DNA of 64,000 nt from CBDFKV01 sp965249035. Lineage in GTDB: Bacteria > Pseudomonadota > Gammaproteobacteria > Arenicellales > Poriferihabitantaceae. The position numbers were made by a program, and so were the translations under genes. Positions 35,819 to 44,711 of this stretch are shown piece after piece (the first letter of the stretch is position 1; each line of letters starts with the position of its first letter). The stretch is from contig CBDFKV010000007.1 of assembly GCA_965249035.1 (NCBI GenBank), positions 496,001 through 560,000 of the forward strand, written 5' to 3'. The notes beneath the pieces were generated by a model. The model searched no databases, was not told the DNA's origin, and was given only the letters and a program-made list of their open reading frames with translations.

Positions 35819-36955
35819 ATGTCGCGTTCTCAAACCACTCAACTTGCCCAAGCGCTAATCCAACGACCTTCGATTACACCCGATGATCAAGGCTGCCAAA
35901 CGCTTATTGCTGACTTGCTAGCACCTATGGGCTTTCAGATTGAGCACATGCATTTTCATGAAGTCGACAATTTATGGGCGACTCACGGTGCCGGTGAACC
36001 TCTGGTCGTATTTGCCGGACATACAGACGTAGTGCCTACAGGCCCCGAACAACAATGGACCAACCCGCCCTTTTCTGCCGACATTCATGATGGAATGATC
36101 CACGGTCGAGGCAGTGCCGACATGAAGGGCAGCCTTGCCGCCATGATAACTGCCTGTCAGCGTTTTATTGATAAACACCCTGATCACGCTGGTTCGATTG
36201 GCTTTCTTATTACCAGCGACGAGGAAGGGCCTGCACGTTGGGGTACGCGTGAGGTGATTAGCACCTTGGAAGCACGCGGCGATAAGATTGATTATTGCAT
36301 CGTCGGTGAACCCACCAGCGGGACATCGCTTGCGGATACGGTCAAAGTTGGCCGGCGTGGATCGCTAAATGGCAAAATTACGGTTAACGGCAAACAAGGC
36401 CATATCGCCTACCCTCATTTGGCTGATAATGCGGTACACCTCGCAACGCCACTATTGCAGGAATTGATCAACATCGAGTGGGATCAAGGTAATGACCATT
36501 TTCCACCAACCAGTTTTCAAATCGCAAATTTGAATGCGGGCACCGGCGCTACTAACGTCATACCCGGACATGCAGACATTGAATTTAACCTTCGGTTTTC
36601 TCCTGAAACCACGCCAGAATTAATCAAGCACCGCATTGAGAGCTGCATTGCGGCACATCAATTAAATGCAGATATCGAATGGCAATTATCAGGTATGCCG
36701 TTTGATACGCATTCCAAAACGCTCATTCATGCGGTAGTCGAAGCTGTAAAGCACGTCACCGGCACGCCACCTGAGTTATCTACTTCAGGTGGTACGTCGG
36801 ATGGTCGCTTTATCGCACCGACTGGTGCCGAGGTCATTGAGTTAGGGCCATTAAATGCCACTATCCATCAAGTGGATGAATGTGTTTCAGAAAATGATTT
36901 AGACCAACTTTCAACTATTTACGAAAGAATGCTAAAGAATTTACTTAAATTATGA
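35819..36955 (+). CDS. dapE: Succinyl-diaminopimelate desuccinylase
   Basis: Zn-dependent hydrolase of the lysine/meso-diaminopimelate pathway. The 378-residue M20 peptidase-family protein has FAGHTDVVPTGPEQQWTNPP, GRGSADMKGSLAAM, TSDEEGPARWGT, IVGEPTSG and the C-terminal ELGPLNATIHQVDECV, giving every dinuclear zinc ligand and the catalytic Glu. It starts at the ATG at 35819 and its 3' end overlaps the convergent antitoxin-like gene by six bases. Confidence 0.94.
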   Translation: MSRSQTTQLAQALIQRPSITPDDQGCQTLIADLLAPMGFQIEHMHFHEVDNLWATHGAGEPLVVFAGHTDVVPTGPEQQWTNPPFSADIHDGMIHGRGSADMKGSLAAMITACQRFIDKHPDHAGSIGFLITSDEEGPARWGTREVISTLEARGDKIDYCIVGEPTSGTSLADTVKVGRRGSLNGKITVNGKQGHIAYPHLADNAVHLATPLLQELINIEWDQGNDHFPPTSFQIANLNAGTGATNVIPGHADIEFNLRFSPETTPELIKHRIESCIAAHQLNADIEWQLSGMPFDTHSKTLIHAVVEAVKHVTGTPPELSTSGGTSDGRFIAPTGAEVIELGPLNATIHQVDECVSENDLDQLSTIYERMLKNLLKL

Positions 36956-37375
36956 CGACGACTCTTGCCAACACGGATTATGCTCGTCGTCCTGTTGCCA
37001 GGCCCAGGCACAATCTAACGTCGTCCGCACGCGCACTAGACCGCTTATGCCGTCTTGTAAAATACACTGAATCGGGGTTTTACCACGCAATTTGCCGTTA
37101 CGCTGTAACATCCAGGCTGAGCCTGCATCAGACTGCGAAGGATAGCTGGTAAACAACGCATGAGCGATGCCAAGGATATGCTCAGATCGTATTGCTACCG
37201 TGTCGTCGCTAGGCAAAGCTTTCAGACCATCCTGATATTTGCGCAGCTCGCGAGAGCGGATTTTGCCCTGCAAGCCTAAAATGGCAATTTGTGCATCAGG
37301 GTTGATTCCCCAAGCGTTCAATATTCGCATGATTTCCTGGGTACGCGCTAAAGTGGGGTCAGCAGATATCGTCAT
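36950..37375 (-). CDS. MbcA/ParS/Xre-type antitoxin-like protein (DUF2384)
   Basis: A 141-residue protein whose C-terminal part, SAWMLQRNGKLRGKTPIQCI with LVRVRTTLDC, matches the DUF2384 toxin-binding domain of MbcA/ParS/Xre antitoxins. The N-terminal half (QEIMRILNAWGINPDAQIAILGLQGKIRSRELRKY) looks like the helical Xre-related DNA-binding part. Such antitoxins normally pair with a RES-domain toxin gene; none is adjacent. The neighbours are dapE (convergent) and a response regulator (divergent), so it is either an orphan or a transcriptional regulator of this fold. Confidence 0.75.
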   Translation of the reverse strand: MTISADPTLARTQEIMRILNAWGINPDAQIAILGLQGKIRSRELRKYQDGLKALPSDDTVAIRSEHILGIAHALFTSYPSQSDAGSAWMLQRNGKLRGKTPIQCILQDGISGLVRVRTTLDCAWAWQQDDEHNPCWQESSS

Positions 37376-37501
37376 GGGCTGGCTCTTGAATGGTGGCGGA
37401 TATGGACACAGATTGTAGTGTAACGAGTTTGATGATTATCAACCATAGCCCAAAGGAGGTCGTGCTTCCTCCTGGCAAACTGAACATCTATTGGTTTAAC
37501 G

Positions 37502-38212
37502 ATGAATATATTACTAATTGAAGACGACCCAAAAACGGCCGATTTTATCAAGCGTGGATTGACCCAAGAAGGCTACACGCTCACCCATACACAGTCGGGT
37601 GGTGACGGCTACGTGCTGGCATCCGACGCTGAGAACAACAAAAATAGCAGGCGTAGCCCGGAAAGCGATTCGTTTGATTTACTAATTGTTGACCGTATGC
37701 TGCCGGTCATGGACGGAATCAGCTTGGTCAAAAAACTGCGTGCTGACAGTGTCTTAACGCCGGTATTATTCTTAAGTGCGCTCGGCGAAGTCGATGACCG
37801 CGTTGCGGGCTTGGATGCTGGCGGCGATGATTATCTGACCAAGCCATTTGCCATGTCTGAGCTGGTTGCCCGCGTCAGCGCGCTCCTACGCCGCCAATCG
37901 CAAGAAGCGCATCAATCCTCATTAAGCCTAGCGGACCTACACGTGGATTTACTCACCCGCGAAGTTCGCCGCAATGAGGAGAAAATCGATTTGCAGCCAC
38001 GCGAATTTCGCCTGCTGGAATATTTATTGCGTAACTCCAATCAAGTCGTCACCCGAACCATGCTGCTGGAAAACGTCTGGGATTATCATTTTGACCCCCA
38101 AACCAACGTCATCGACGTTCACGTCAGCCGCTTACGCGCCAAAATTGACAAGCCATTTGACACTCCGTTGCTGCATACCGTTCGTGGTGCTGGTTATATA
38201 TTGCGCGAATAG
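37502..38212 (+). CDS. OmpR-family response regulator
   Basis: A 236-residue two-component regulator. The receiver domain has the acidic pair at IEDD, the phospho-acceptor Asp in LLIVDRMLPVMDG and the conserved Lys in DYLTKPF. The C-terminal winged helix is of OmpR/PhoB type (LQPREFRLLEYLLRN and NVIDVHVSRLRAKI). A short poly-Asn/Lys/Ser insertion (AENNKNSRRSPES) sits inside the receiver. It is 12 bases before the histidine kinase, so one operon. The target genes are not evident. Confidence 0.92.
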   Translation: MNILLIEDDPKTADFIKRGLTQEGYTLTHTQSGGDGYVLASDAENNKNSRRSPESDSFDLLIVDRMLPVMDGISLVKKLRADSVLTPVLFLSALGEVDDRVAGLDAGGDDYLTKPFAMSELVARVSALLRRQSQEAHQSSLSLADLHVDLLTREVRRNEEKIDLQPREFRLLEYLLRNSNQVVTRTMLLENVWDYHFDPQTNVIDVHVSRLRAKIDKPFDTPLLHTVRGAGYILRE

Positions 38213-38224
38213 TAAGCCTGCTCC

Positions 38225-39634
38225 ATGCTAAATATTCCGTTTAAAAGCTACACCTTTCGACTGGCGCTGGTTTACTTATTTCTATTTCTAGCGTCAACCT
38301 TTGTTCTGTTTGGCTTTATCTTTTACTCGACCACGCGTTCGCTCGAAACCCAACTCGACGAAACCATTGAAACCGATATTGATGGGTTTGCAGATCGATA
38401 CGTGCAATCAGGCATCAACGGCATCATCAGGCTGATCAGCCACAAAGCACGCGTACCCGCAGACTTGCAAGATATCGCCGTATACGCATTGGCCGATTCT
38501 AAAGCGGAAATCATTGCGGGCACCATTGATTATTGGCCCTTATTAGCCATTAAAAACACCTCATCACCCGCAAGACTGATCGAGTTTGACGTACGCGATA
38601 ATGACGGTCACGAGCACAGTATGCGCAGCGAAATTCTAAAGTTTCCTGATGGCGAACAATTGCTGGTGGGTCGCTCAACCGCCAGTATCCACACCGCGCA
38701 AAGTAAGCTTATACGCACCTTTTTATGGGCGATGCTGATCACGCTACTCTTAGGCATTACCGGTGGTGCGGTACTATCACGGCGAGCCGTTCGTCGAATC
38801 GAACGCATGAATACCCTGTGTCGGGAAATCATGGACGGCCAGTTTTCCAGTCGCCTGCAAACCCCTGCTACCAATAACGATGACCTTGATCAACTGGCTG
38901 GCAATATCAACCAAATGCTGGACCGGATTGAAACGCTGATGCGCGAAGTCATTCAAGTATCTGACAATATTGCCCACGACTTACGCACTCCGCTCAGTCA
39001 TCTGCGCCAGCAACTTGAAAATACACTGGCAAAAACCGAAGCGGGCTCTGAGGTTGAATCATCCGCACAAGCAGCCATCGAAGACGTTGACCATCTACTC
39101 GACACCTTTAACGCCCTGCTGCGCATTGCCAAAGTAGAGTCAGGCCGCAAGCGTGAATCTTTTGCTCCGCTGGACCCGGCTGAAATCCTGGCTGATGTCG
39201 CTGAAATGTATGAACCCGTTGCTGAAGAAAAATCACTGGACTTGCAGCTCACTATAGACTCCGGCATACCAATCATGCGGGTAATGGGCGATCGTAATTT
39301 ATTGTTCCAAGCCGTCGCTAACCTGTTGGATAATGCCGTCAAGCACACCCCCGCTGGCGGCACTATTCAATTACAGCTAACCAGTGGCCCCAAGCCAAGC
39401 ATTATTGTAGCGGACAGCGGCCCTGGAATCCCTCAAGATGAGCTAGAAGCAGTGACTCGGCGGTTCTATCGCCTCGACCAAAGCCGAGGGTCACCAGGCA
39501 ACGGCCTTGGCCTCAGTTTGGTCAAAGCCATCGCCAGCTTACACCAAGCCGAACTTAAGCTACGCAATGGTAACCCTGGATTAGTCGCCGAATTTAGGTT
39601 TAGCGAGCAGCGCGACCCTAAGAATAACGATTGA
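38225..39634 (+). CDS. Sensor histidine kinase
   Basis: A 469-residue membrane kinase, partner of the response regulator just upstream. Two membrane helices (about 10-32 and 160-182) flank a periplasmic sensor of about 125 residues without a recognised fold. A HAMP domain follows, then HisKA with DNIAHDLRTPLSHL (phospho-acceptor His) and HATPase_c with NLLDNAVKHTP (N box), VADSGPGIP and GNGLGLSLVKAI (G boxes). The architecture resembles metal- and envelope-stress sensors such as CusS/QseC, but the stimulus is unknown. Confidence 0.92.
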   Translation: MLNIPFKSYTFRLALVYLFLFLASTFVLFGFIFYSTTRSLETQLDETIETDIDGFADRYVQSGINGIIRLISHKARVPADLQDIAVYALADSKAEIIAGTIDYWPLLAIKNTSSPARLIEFDVRDNDGHEHSMRSEILKFPDGEQLLVGRSTASIHTAQSKLIRTFLWAMLITLLLGITGGAVLSRRAVRRIERMNTLCREIMDGQFSSRLQTPATNNDDLDQLAGNINQMLDRIETLMREVIQVSDNIAHDLRTPLSHLRQQLENTLAKTEAGSEVESSAQAAIEDVDHLLDTFNALLRIAKVESGRKRESFAPLDPAEILADVAEMYEPVAEEKSLDLQLTIDSGIPIMRVMGDRNLLFQAVANLLDNAVKHTPAGGTIQLQLTSGPKPSIIVADSGPGIPQDELEAVTRRFYRLDQSRGSPGNGLGLSLVKAIASLHQAELKLRNGNPGLVAEFRFSEQRDPKNND

Positions 39635-39709
39635 TCGCAGCCCAGTAGCGACCCAATGGGCCGATCAATTGCGGATTATGGGCTGCAAGAGAACCTGAGC
39701 TAACCATCA

Positions 39710-41134
39710 TCAATGACTCAGCTGAAGCTTGATTAAATCGGTGAACTGAGTTAGACCTTCTTGATGCTTTGGCGTGAATGGGGGCATGATTACTAACCTT
39801 ACATAGTTTTGAAAACGCTGTTCTAGGCTAAAAAACTCACCTGGAAGAAAATCTAATCCCAGTTTGTTAGCCTGTCGTCGGAGTGATTTTGCACTAATCT
39901 TTTTTGGTAATTTGATCCAAACTGCATAACCCCCACTAGGCTCGGTAATCTCGATGTGATCCCCTAGCGCAGCATACAGCTGGCTAATTGCCTGATCTAC
40001 CGCAGCTTTAATATCGCTCCGCCAAAGCCTCAGTTGCCCTGGAAATCGCGAGCCATTCAAATACAGGGCTAAAGCCTTTTGACGATAGTAAGAACTGCCT
40101 ATCTGACTCACTGCAAACTGTGTCATATAGGCACCTTTATATCGGCCAGGAAAGCACCAGCCGATGCGCTCACTGTCACCCATTATTTTGGAAATTGAAC
40201 TGACTAATAGCACTCGGCCATTCTTATCGAAACTCGCTATTGGCCTTGGATGATGTTGAACAAATGTAAGCTCAGCACAAATATCATCCTCAATAACAGC
40301 CACCTTGAATTGTTCTGTCCACACAGCAATTTGACGTTTGTATTCATCGTTAATCGATACTCCAGTTGGGTTGTGACAGATGGGATTAATGATTAGAGCC
40401 TTAACCGCCTGAGATGAAAGCACTTTAGCCAAAATATCGGGGTCTGGCCCACTCGGAGTCATCGGAATTTCAATTATCTTCAGCCGCAATAAGCTCAGTA
40501 CAGCTAGATAGCCGGGAAAAGCGGGGGTTGGTACCGCGACAGTATCGCCCGGCCGGCAAACAACTCGGAGTGCATGCTCAATCGCGTTCTGACAACCATT
40601 CGTGACCTGAATATCACTGGCGTTGATAGGGACATGTCTTTTTGAAGCCCATTCCGCCAGTTTTTCGCGCAGCTGTTGATTACCGGTTGAGTTTTCGACC
40701 GCTGATTTGGGCGGCAATAATAAGCACTGGCGATAATGCCGCTGAAAAGTCTTAAACATTGGGTTATCAACAGGCACAACCATGTTAACAAACATGTTAG
40801 AGGCAGTATCAGGCGACACGGCCGAATTAAGCCACTCACGTGACTGTTGTGCCAATTGAGTATCAGGCTCAAACGGCTCATAAGGATGATAGTCCGGCTC
40901 TTCGGTAGAACTAGCAACAATAAAACCTATGCGTGGCCGGCTGACCACTAGGCCGCTTTGGACCAAAACATCCATTGCTGAACGGATCGTATTAATACTT
41001 ACACCTTCTGAGTGTGCCAATTGACGTATTGAGGCCAATTTATCACCTGGTTTTCGCTGCCCTTTGATGATTTCTTGCTCCAATTGGCTAAAAATTCTTA
41101 GGTAAGCCGGATGATGTAACGACTCTGTGCCCAT
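39710..41134 (-). CDS. MocR-type transcriptional regulator (GntR HTH + aminotransferase domain)
   Basis: A 474-residue fusion. An N-terminal GntR winged helix (IIKGQRKPGDKLASIRQLA, then HSEGVSINTIRSAMDVL) is joined through a linker to a fold-type I aminotransferase domain with NPICHNPTGV, the VIEDDI Asp and the PLP lysine in SSISKIMGDSERIGW. MocR proteins sense PLP and often an amino compound. It is divergent from the LysE exporter gene with 49 bases between, and two TGCCTAT direct repeats (41142 and 41159) lie there; MocR proteins commonly bind direct repeats. Confidence 0.9.
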   Translation of the reverse strand: MGTESLHHPAYLRIFSQLEQEIIKGQRKPGDKLASIRQLAHSEGVSINTIRSAMDVLVQSGLVVSRPRIGFIVASSTEEPDYHPYEPFEPDTQLAQQSREWLNSAVSPDTASNMFVNMVVPVDNPMFKTFQRHYRQCLLLPPKSAVENSTGNQQLREKLAEWASKRHVPINASDIQVTNGCQNAIEHALRVVCRPGDTVAVPTPAFPGYLAVLSLLRLKIIEIPMTPSGPDPDILAKVLSSQAVKALIINPICHNPTGVSINDEYKRQIAVWTEQFKVAVIEDDICAELTFVQHHPRPIASFDKNGRVLLVSSISKIMGDSERIGWCFPGRYKGAYMTQFAVSQIGSSYYRQKALALYLNGSRFPGQLRLWRSDIKAAVDQAISQLYAALGDHIEITEPSGGYAVWIKLPKKISAKSLRRQANKLGLDFLPGEFFSLEQRFQNYVRLVIMPPFTPKHQEGLTQFTDLIKLQLSH

Positions 41135-41141
41135 TCAATAA

Positions 41142-41165
41142 TGCCTATATTGTGTCTGTGCCTAT
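41142..41165 (+). promoter_or_regulatory. Direct repeats, candidate MocR operator
   Basis: TGCCTAT occurs at 41142-41148 and again at 41159-41165, 17 bases apart, in the short divergent region between the MocR gene and the LysE-type gene. Tandem sites at this kind of spacing suit MocR dimers. Confidence 0.45.
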
Positions 41166-41183
41166 TATGACAAGAGCCTTAGA

Positions 41184-41816
41184 ATGCAAGCAAGACAATT
41201 TGATGAACTAACGATGTTTGAACAAACCGAATTATTGATCCCCTTTGCGATTGCTGCGTATACCATGTTTGCAACGCCCGGCCCGAACAATATGATGCTG
41301 ACCTATTCGGGCGCTCGGTTTGGATTCACCGCTACATTGCCACACATACTGGGTATCATCTTGGGCACTCTTATATTAAACATGCTGGCGATCGCCGGGT
41401 TAAAGCCCTTGATCGACAAATGGCCACAATTGCTTTGGATACTTAAAATTATTGGGAGTATTTGGCTGGTGCTGATTGGGTGGAAAATGGCACAAGCCAG
41501 TAAAATCAGTGCTAAAGCCGAAGAACAAAAGCCCATGCACTTTACTAGTGCTGTCTTATTTCAGTTTGTTAACCCAAAAGCCATCGTTGCCACTCTGGCG
41601 CTGGTTAGCCTAATTTTGATTGCCCTTGAAGCCAACTCATCCCTGATCTGGGCGGTGGTCTTGGTCTTGCCGATAATTTCCTTCGTGGCCATTGTGCCGT
41701 GGGTCATCGCCGGGCAAACGATACGACGCTTTTTATCAACCCCTTTAAGGTGGCATATATTCAGCTGGACAACCGGAGGGCTAACAGCCGGTTGTGCGCT
41801 TTTTTTATGGCTTTAA
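41184..41816 (+). CDS. LysE/RhtB-family amino-acid exporter
   Basis: A 210-residue inner-membrane protein with about six membrane helices. The family motif ATPGPNNMMLTYSGARFG lies after the first helix, and FQFVNPKAIVATLALVS is the second conserved segment. LysE/RhtB proteins export basic or neutral amino acids or homoserine lactone. An ATG at 41214 is an alternative start that would trim ten polar residues. The divergent MocR regulator probably controls it in response to an amino compound. The first dispersed-repeat copy follows downstream. Confidence 0.88.
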   Translation: MQARQFDELTMFEQTELLIPFAIAAYTMFATPGPNNMMLTYSGARFGFTATLPHILGIILGTLILNMLAIAGLKPLIDKWPQLLWILKIIGSIWLVLIGWKMAQASKISAKAEEQKPMHFTSAVLFQFVNPKAIVATLALVSLILIALEANSSLIWAVVLVLPIISFVAIVPWVIAGQTIRRFLSTPLRWHIFSWTTGGLTAGCALFLWL

Positions 41817-41869
41817 CCGGATTGTCTATTTGCTACGCTACTAAGCTCAGTCGTTTTAACAAAAACCTT

Positions 41870-42040
41870 ATTAATCCGGCAGCAAAATACCGACCAAAAT
41901 AAGCGTTGGTCATCGCGAGCGTAGCGCGGCGATCTAGCGGTTTAGATTGCCGCGTCGCTACGCTCCTCGCAACGACAGAGGGGCGTTTCGCTCCCGACCC
42001 TTCGGTTGCAAAATGTACGCTATTAGCATGCAGGGTTCAT
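41870..42040 (+). repeat. Dispersed repeat copy A (about 171 bp, MITE-like)
   Basis: Runs from ATTAATCCGGCAGCAAAATA to AGCATGCAGGGTT. It matches copy B at 45989-46160 with roughly a dozen differences. The core is a long imperfect hairpin: GCGAGCGTAGCGCGGCGATCTA on one side (written in two parts GCGAGCGTAGCG and CGGCGATCTA) against TAGATTGCCGCG and CGCTACGCTCCTCGC on the other. No open reading frame lies inside, so it would need a transposase in trans. Confidence 0.88.
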
Positions 42041-42061
42041 AGTTTAGTGGTCTAGAATGAG

Positions 42062-43240
42062 CTATAAACCAAAGCCTTGAGCCAAATCATTCTGGATATC
42101 ATCAACACTCTCCAAGCCAACTGACAACCGCAGCAAGCCTTCACCAATGCCAGCGCGCTGGCGCTCTTCTTCCGTAATGCGAGAATGTGATGTCGATGCC
42201 GGGTGGGTAATAATTGATTTGGTATCGCCTAAATTAACCGAAATTGAAATCATTTCGCAGTGATCAATAATACGCCAAGCTGCCTCTCGTCCACCCACCA
42301 CATCAAACGAAACCATACCCCCAAATGCAGATTGCTGGCGCTTTGCCAGCTCATGCTGTGGGTGATCGCTAAGCCCCGGGAAATAAACGCGCTCAACCAT
42401 CGCTTGCTGGTTCAGCCACTCGGCCAACAACACGGCATTATCGCTGTGGCGAGCCATCCGCACGTCTAGCGTTTCTAACGCATGATTGAGTAGCCAAGCA
42501 TTCATCGGCGAAATCGTCGGCCCAGCGGTGCGCAAGATCGTATAGAGCTGATCATAAAGCTCCACATCATTCACCACAATCGCGCCTCCTAAGGCCCGCC
42601 CCTGCCCATCGATAAATTTGGTCGCAGAATGAATAACCACATCGGCACCCAGCTTTAGTGGCTGCTGCAATGCGGGCGTACAAAAAGCGTTATCAACCAC
42701 CAACAGCGCGCCGCGCGCATGGGCTAAGTCACTGAGAGCGCTGATGTCACCCAAATCCAGCAAAGGGTTGGAGGGTGTTTCCATGAACAACATTTTGGTG
42801 TTTGGCTGAATCCCTTGCTCCCAAGCAGAGACATCGGCCAAATCCACAAAGTCGACTTCCACGCCAAAACGGGTAAAGACTTTATCAAACAATGCGATGG
42901 TAGAACCAAACAGGCTAGAAGAGGCCAAAACATGATCACCGGCGGATAATGCCGCCAACACCAATGTGGTAATTGCAGCCATACCGCTAGCGGTCGACAC
43001 GCAATAATTCCCACGCTCCAACGACGCCAAGCGTGCTTCAAATGCATGCATGGTCGGGTTACTCATGCGCCCATACACCGGGCCATCTTCATCACCCGAG
43101 AACCGTGCGGCAGCGTGTTTTGCACTGTCAAACACGTAGCTCGAGGTCATATAGACCGGCTCGCTGTGTTCACCCCACTGGCTGCGCTCTTGCCCATCGC
43201 GAATCGCCCGCGTTTGAAAATCGTATCGTTGTTTATCCAT
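42062..43240 (-). CDS. metZ: O-succinylhomoserine sulfhydrylase
   Basis: PLP enzyme making homocysteine directly from O-succinylhomoserine and sulfide. From the ATG at 43240 (MDKQRYDFQTRAIRDG) it is 392 residues; an ATG at 43246 adds two residues. Cys/Met-metabolism PLP-family motifs include PVYMTSSYVF, YGRMSNPTMHAFE, ASGMAAITT and the PLP lysine in HSATKFIDGQGRALGG. MetZ rather than MetB is suggested by the SATKFIDGQGR segment. The leader carries a SAM-II riboswitch and terminator, so it should be repressed when S-adenosylmethionine is plentiful. Confidence 0.92.
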   Translation of the reverse strand: MDKQRYDFQTRAIRDGQERSQWGEHSEPVYMTSSYVFDSAKHAAARFSGDEDGPVYGRMSNPTMHAFEARLASLERGNYCVSTASGMAAITTLVLAALSAGDHVLASSSLFGSTIALFDKVFTRFGVEVDFVDLADVSAWEQGIQPNTKMLFMETPSNPLLDLGDISALSDLAHARGALLVVDNAFCTPALQQPLKLGADVVIHSATKFIDGQGRALGGAIVVNDVELYDQLYTILRTAGPTISPMNAWLLNHALETLDVRMARHSDNAVLLAEWLNQQAMVERVYFPGLSDHPQHELAKRQQSAFGGMVSFDVVGGREAAWRIIDHCEMISISVNLGDTKSIITHPASTSHSRITEEERQRAGIGEGLLRLSVGLESVDDIQNDLAQGFGL

Positions 43241-43252
43241 CTTCATACCCAC

Positions 43253-43282
43253 AAAAAAACCCGCGCGGCACTGCCAGGCGGG
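43253..43282 (-). terminator. Intrinsic terminator in the metZ leader
   Basis: Minus strand: CCCGC and inner GGC pair with GCC and GCGGG, then seven T. The T-tract ends seven bases before the first metZ ATG (43246). It is downstream of the SAM-II aptamer, so it is probably the expression platform. Confidence 0.8.
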
Positions 43283-43297
43283 CGTATCAAAATCAGA

Positions 43298-43353
43298 CCC
43301 TACTTTTAGCCGCATTTATTAAGCGCTCGCAATCCGGAGGACAAATCAGCGCC
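43298..43353 (-). ncRNA. SAM-II riboswitch aptamer
   Basis: Minus strand reads GGCGCTGATTTGTCC, a short variable part, GGATTGCGAGCGCTTAATAA, then ATGCGGCTAAAAGTAGGG. The pieces GCGCTGATTT, ATTGC(A/G)AGCGC, TAATAAATGC and GGCTAAAA match the SAM-II (metX/metA-type) class in order and spacing; GCGCT/AGCGC forms P1. SAM-II is typical of alphaproteobacteria and some marine gammaproteobacteria, upstream of methionine genes, which fits metZ. Confidence 0.88.
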
Positions 43354-43363
43354 ATTGGCATCG

Positions 43364-43391
43364 ATTATGGACGATTTGACGGTAATGTCAA
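43364..43391 (-). promoter_or_regulatory. Sigma70 promoter for the metZ leader
   Basis: Minus strand TTGACA (43386-43391), 16-base spacer, CATAAT (43364-43369). Transcription would start near 43357, just ahead of the SAM-II aptamer, which supports both assignments. Confidence 0.7.
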
Positions 43392-43458
43392 ATGAGTGAC
43401 GATTGAGAACGAGCTAACACCGCATGCCTTCAATCAGCAAATATCGGCGCGGACAGGC

Positions 43459-44697
43459 TTATAGGCGGTCAGCCATCAATGGCTCGGGATCACTATATTG
43501 AAGCACTGGCATACTCAGCGGTGCCAACCGAAAAGCAAAATCCAGCATTTCCATCACGGGCGCACCACGAAAAAAACGGCTCATCGGGTCACCTGACCAA
43601 ATTTGTTCTGAGTAAAAATAGACTTCGTGTGGCTGATCACCAATGCCATCATTGTCTTGATCAAAACCCTGATATTGATCCCAGTAGTTATGCTGCCATA
43701 CATTGTCACGCACTGCTGGCGCTGCGCTACCCATGGCGTCAGTAAAGTTGCGCTCAAAACGGTTATTTGTAATTATATGCCCGCCCTTTTCACCGTAAAA
43801 ATATAGCCCCAAGACGTTGTAGGCAAACAAGTTATTGCTTGCAATCATCTTGTTCTCAGGATCCAGCGGTGAGTTGGCCTGCAAGCCAACCGCACAATGG
43901 GCGATTTGATTATTATCAACCAACACCTCCGCACTTTCCTTTAGTGACAGGCCCGCTCCGGTCAGCACCCGCATGTGAGAAATGCGATTATCGTGAATGG
44001 CTAAGTCATTCGAATAAATACCAACAATCCCGGTGACATTATTGCTAACGATGTTGTGGGCGATTTCATTGCCGTGCGAGTAGACCAATTCCATGCCAAT
44101 ACGGCTATTCTGAATCGTGTTAGCAATTATTCGATTATCCAGCGAGTTATTAGCAACCATATCTCGCACCTCGCTCAAAGTATTGTTTTCGATCAAATTA
44201 CCGTGGCTATACCATAGCCTAATGCCGTCGCCGCGGATTGAAATATCACGATCTAACGATGAAATCGTATTACCCCGCACGACGCTATCATTCGCTTTAT
44301 TAAGGTGAATGCCAAACAGCACCCCATCTAGTTGGTTATTTTCAACCAGCGCCTTATCTGCGCTAATCAGAATGCCAGCATCAACGCTGTCGTGTGAGCT
44401 ACCCGAGTTGCTGATATGCAAGCCACGCAGCACCACATCATCGGCTAATATACTGATGACAGTGCCTTTATTCCCGCCATCGATTTCAACCTCACCCGCT
44501 CCATCGATGGTTATCGGACGCTTGATAACGACCGGCCCAGCATATCGCCCAGGCTCGGGCTTTAGTACGCCTCCCGCTGGTGTCAGCTCGACATAAAGCT
44601 GCAGCGGCGGCAATGCATAGGCGCTGGTGCAGCAGTGTAAGCCAACACCGAGTAGTGCGAATCGATAGAGCCGAGAAAGAGAAAACCCATTGAACAT
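43459..44697 (-). CDS. nosD: NosD-like periplasmic copper-processing protein
   Basis: A 412-residue exported right-handed beta-helix protein. A signal peptide (about 1-28) precedes repeated N-x-I/L turns such as VVRGNTISS, LIENNTLSE, RIIANTIQN, EIAHNIVSNN and KMIASNNLFAYN, typical of NosD/CASH domains. The C-terminal part NYWDQYQGFDQDNDGIGD is the conserved NosD segment. NosD matures the copper sites of nitrous-oxide reductase, but nosZ, nosF and nosY are not in the window. It follows the hexaheme cytochrome gene by 14 bases. Confidence 0.85.
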   Translation of the reverse strand: MFNGFSLSRLYRFALLGVGLHCCTSAYALPPLQLYVELTPAGGVLKPEPGRYAGPVVIKRPITIDGAGEVEIDGGNKGTVISILADDVVLRGLHISNSGSSHDSVDAGILISADKALVENNQLDGVLFGIHLNKANDSVVRGNTISSLDRDISIRGDGIRLWYSHGNLIENNTLSEVRDMVANNSLDNRIIANTIQNSRIGMELVYSHGNEIAHNIVSNNVTGIVGIYSNDLAIHDNRISHMRVLTGAGLSLKESAEVLVDNNQIAHCAVGLQANSPLDPENKMIASNNLFAYNVLGLYFYGEKGGHIITNNRFERNFTDAMGSAAPAVRDNVWQHNYWDQYQGFDQDNDGIGDQPHEVYFYSEQIWSGDPMSRFFRGAPVMEMLDFAFRLAPLSMPVLQYSDPEPLMADRL

Positions 44698-44711
44698 CGC
44701 GAACGCAGTGA

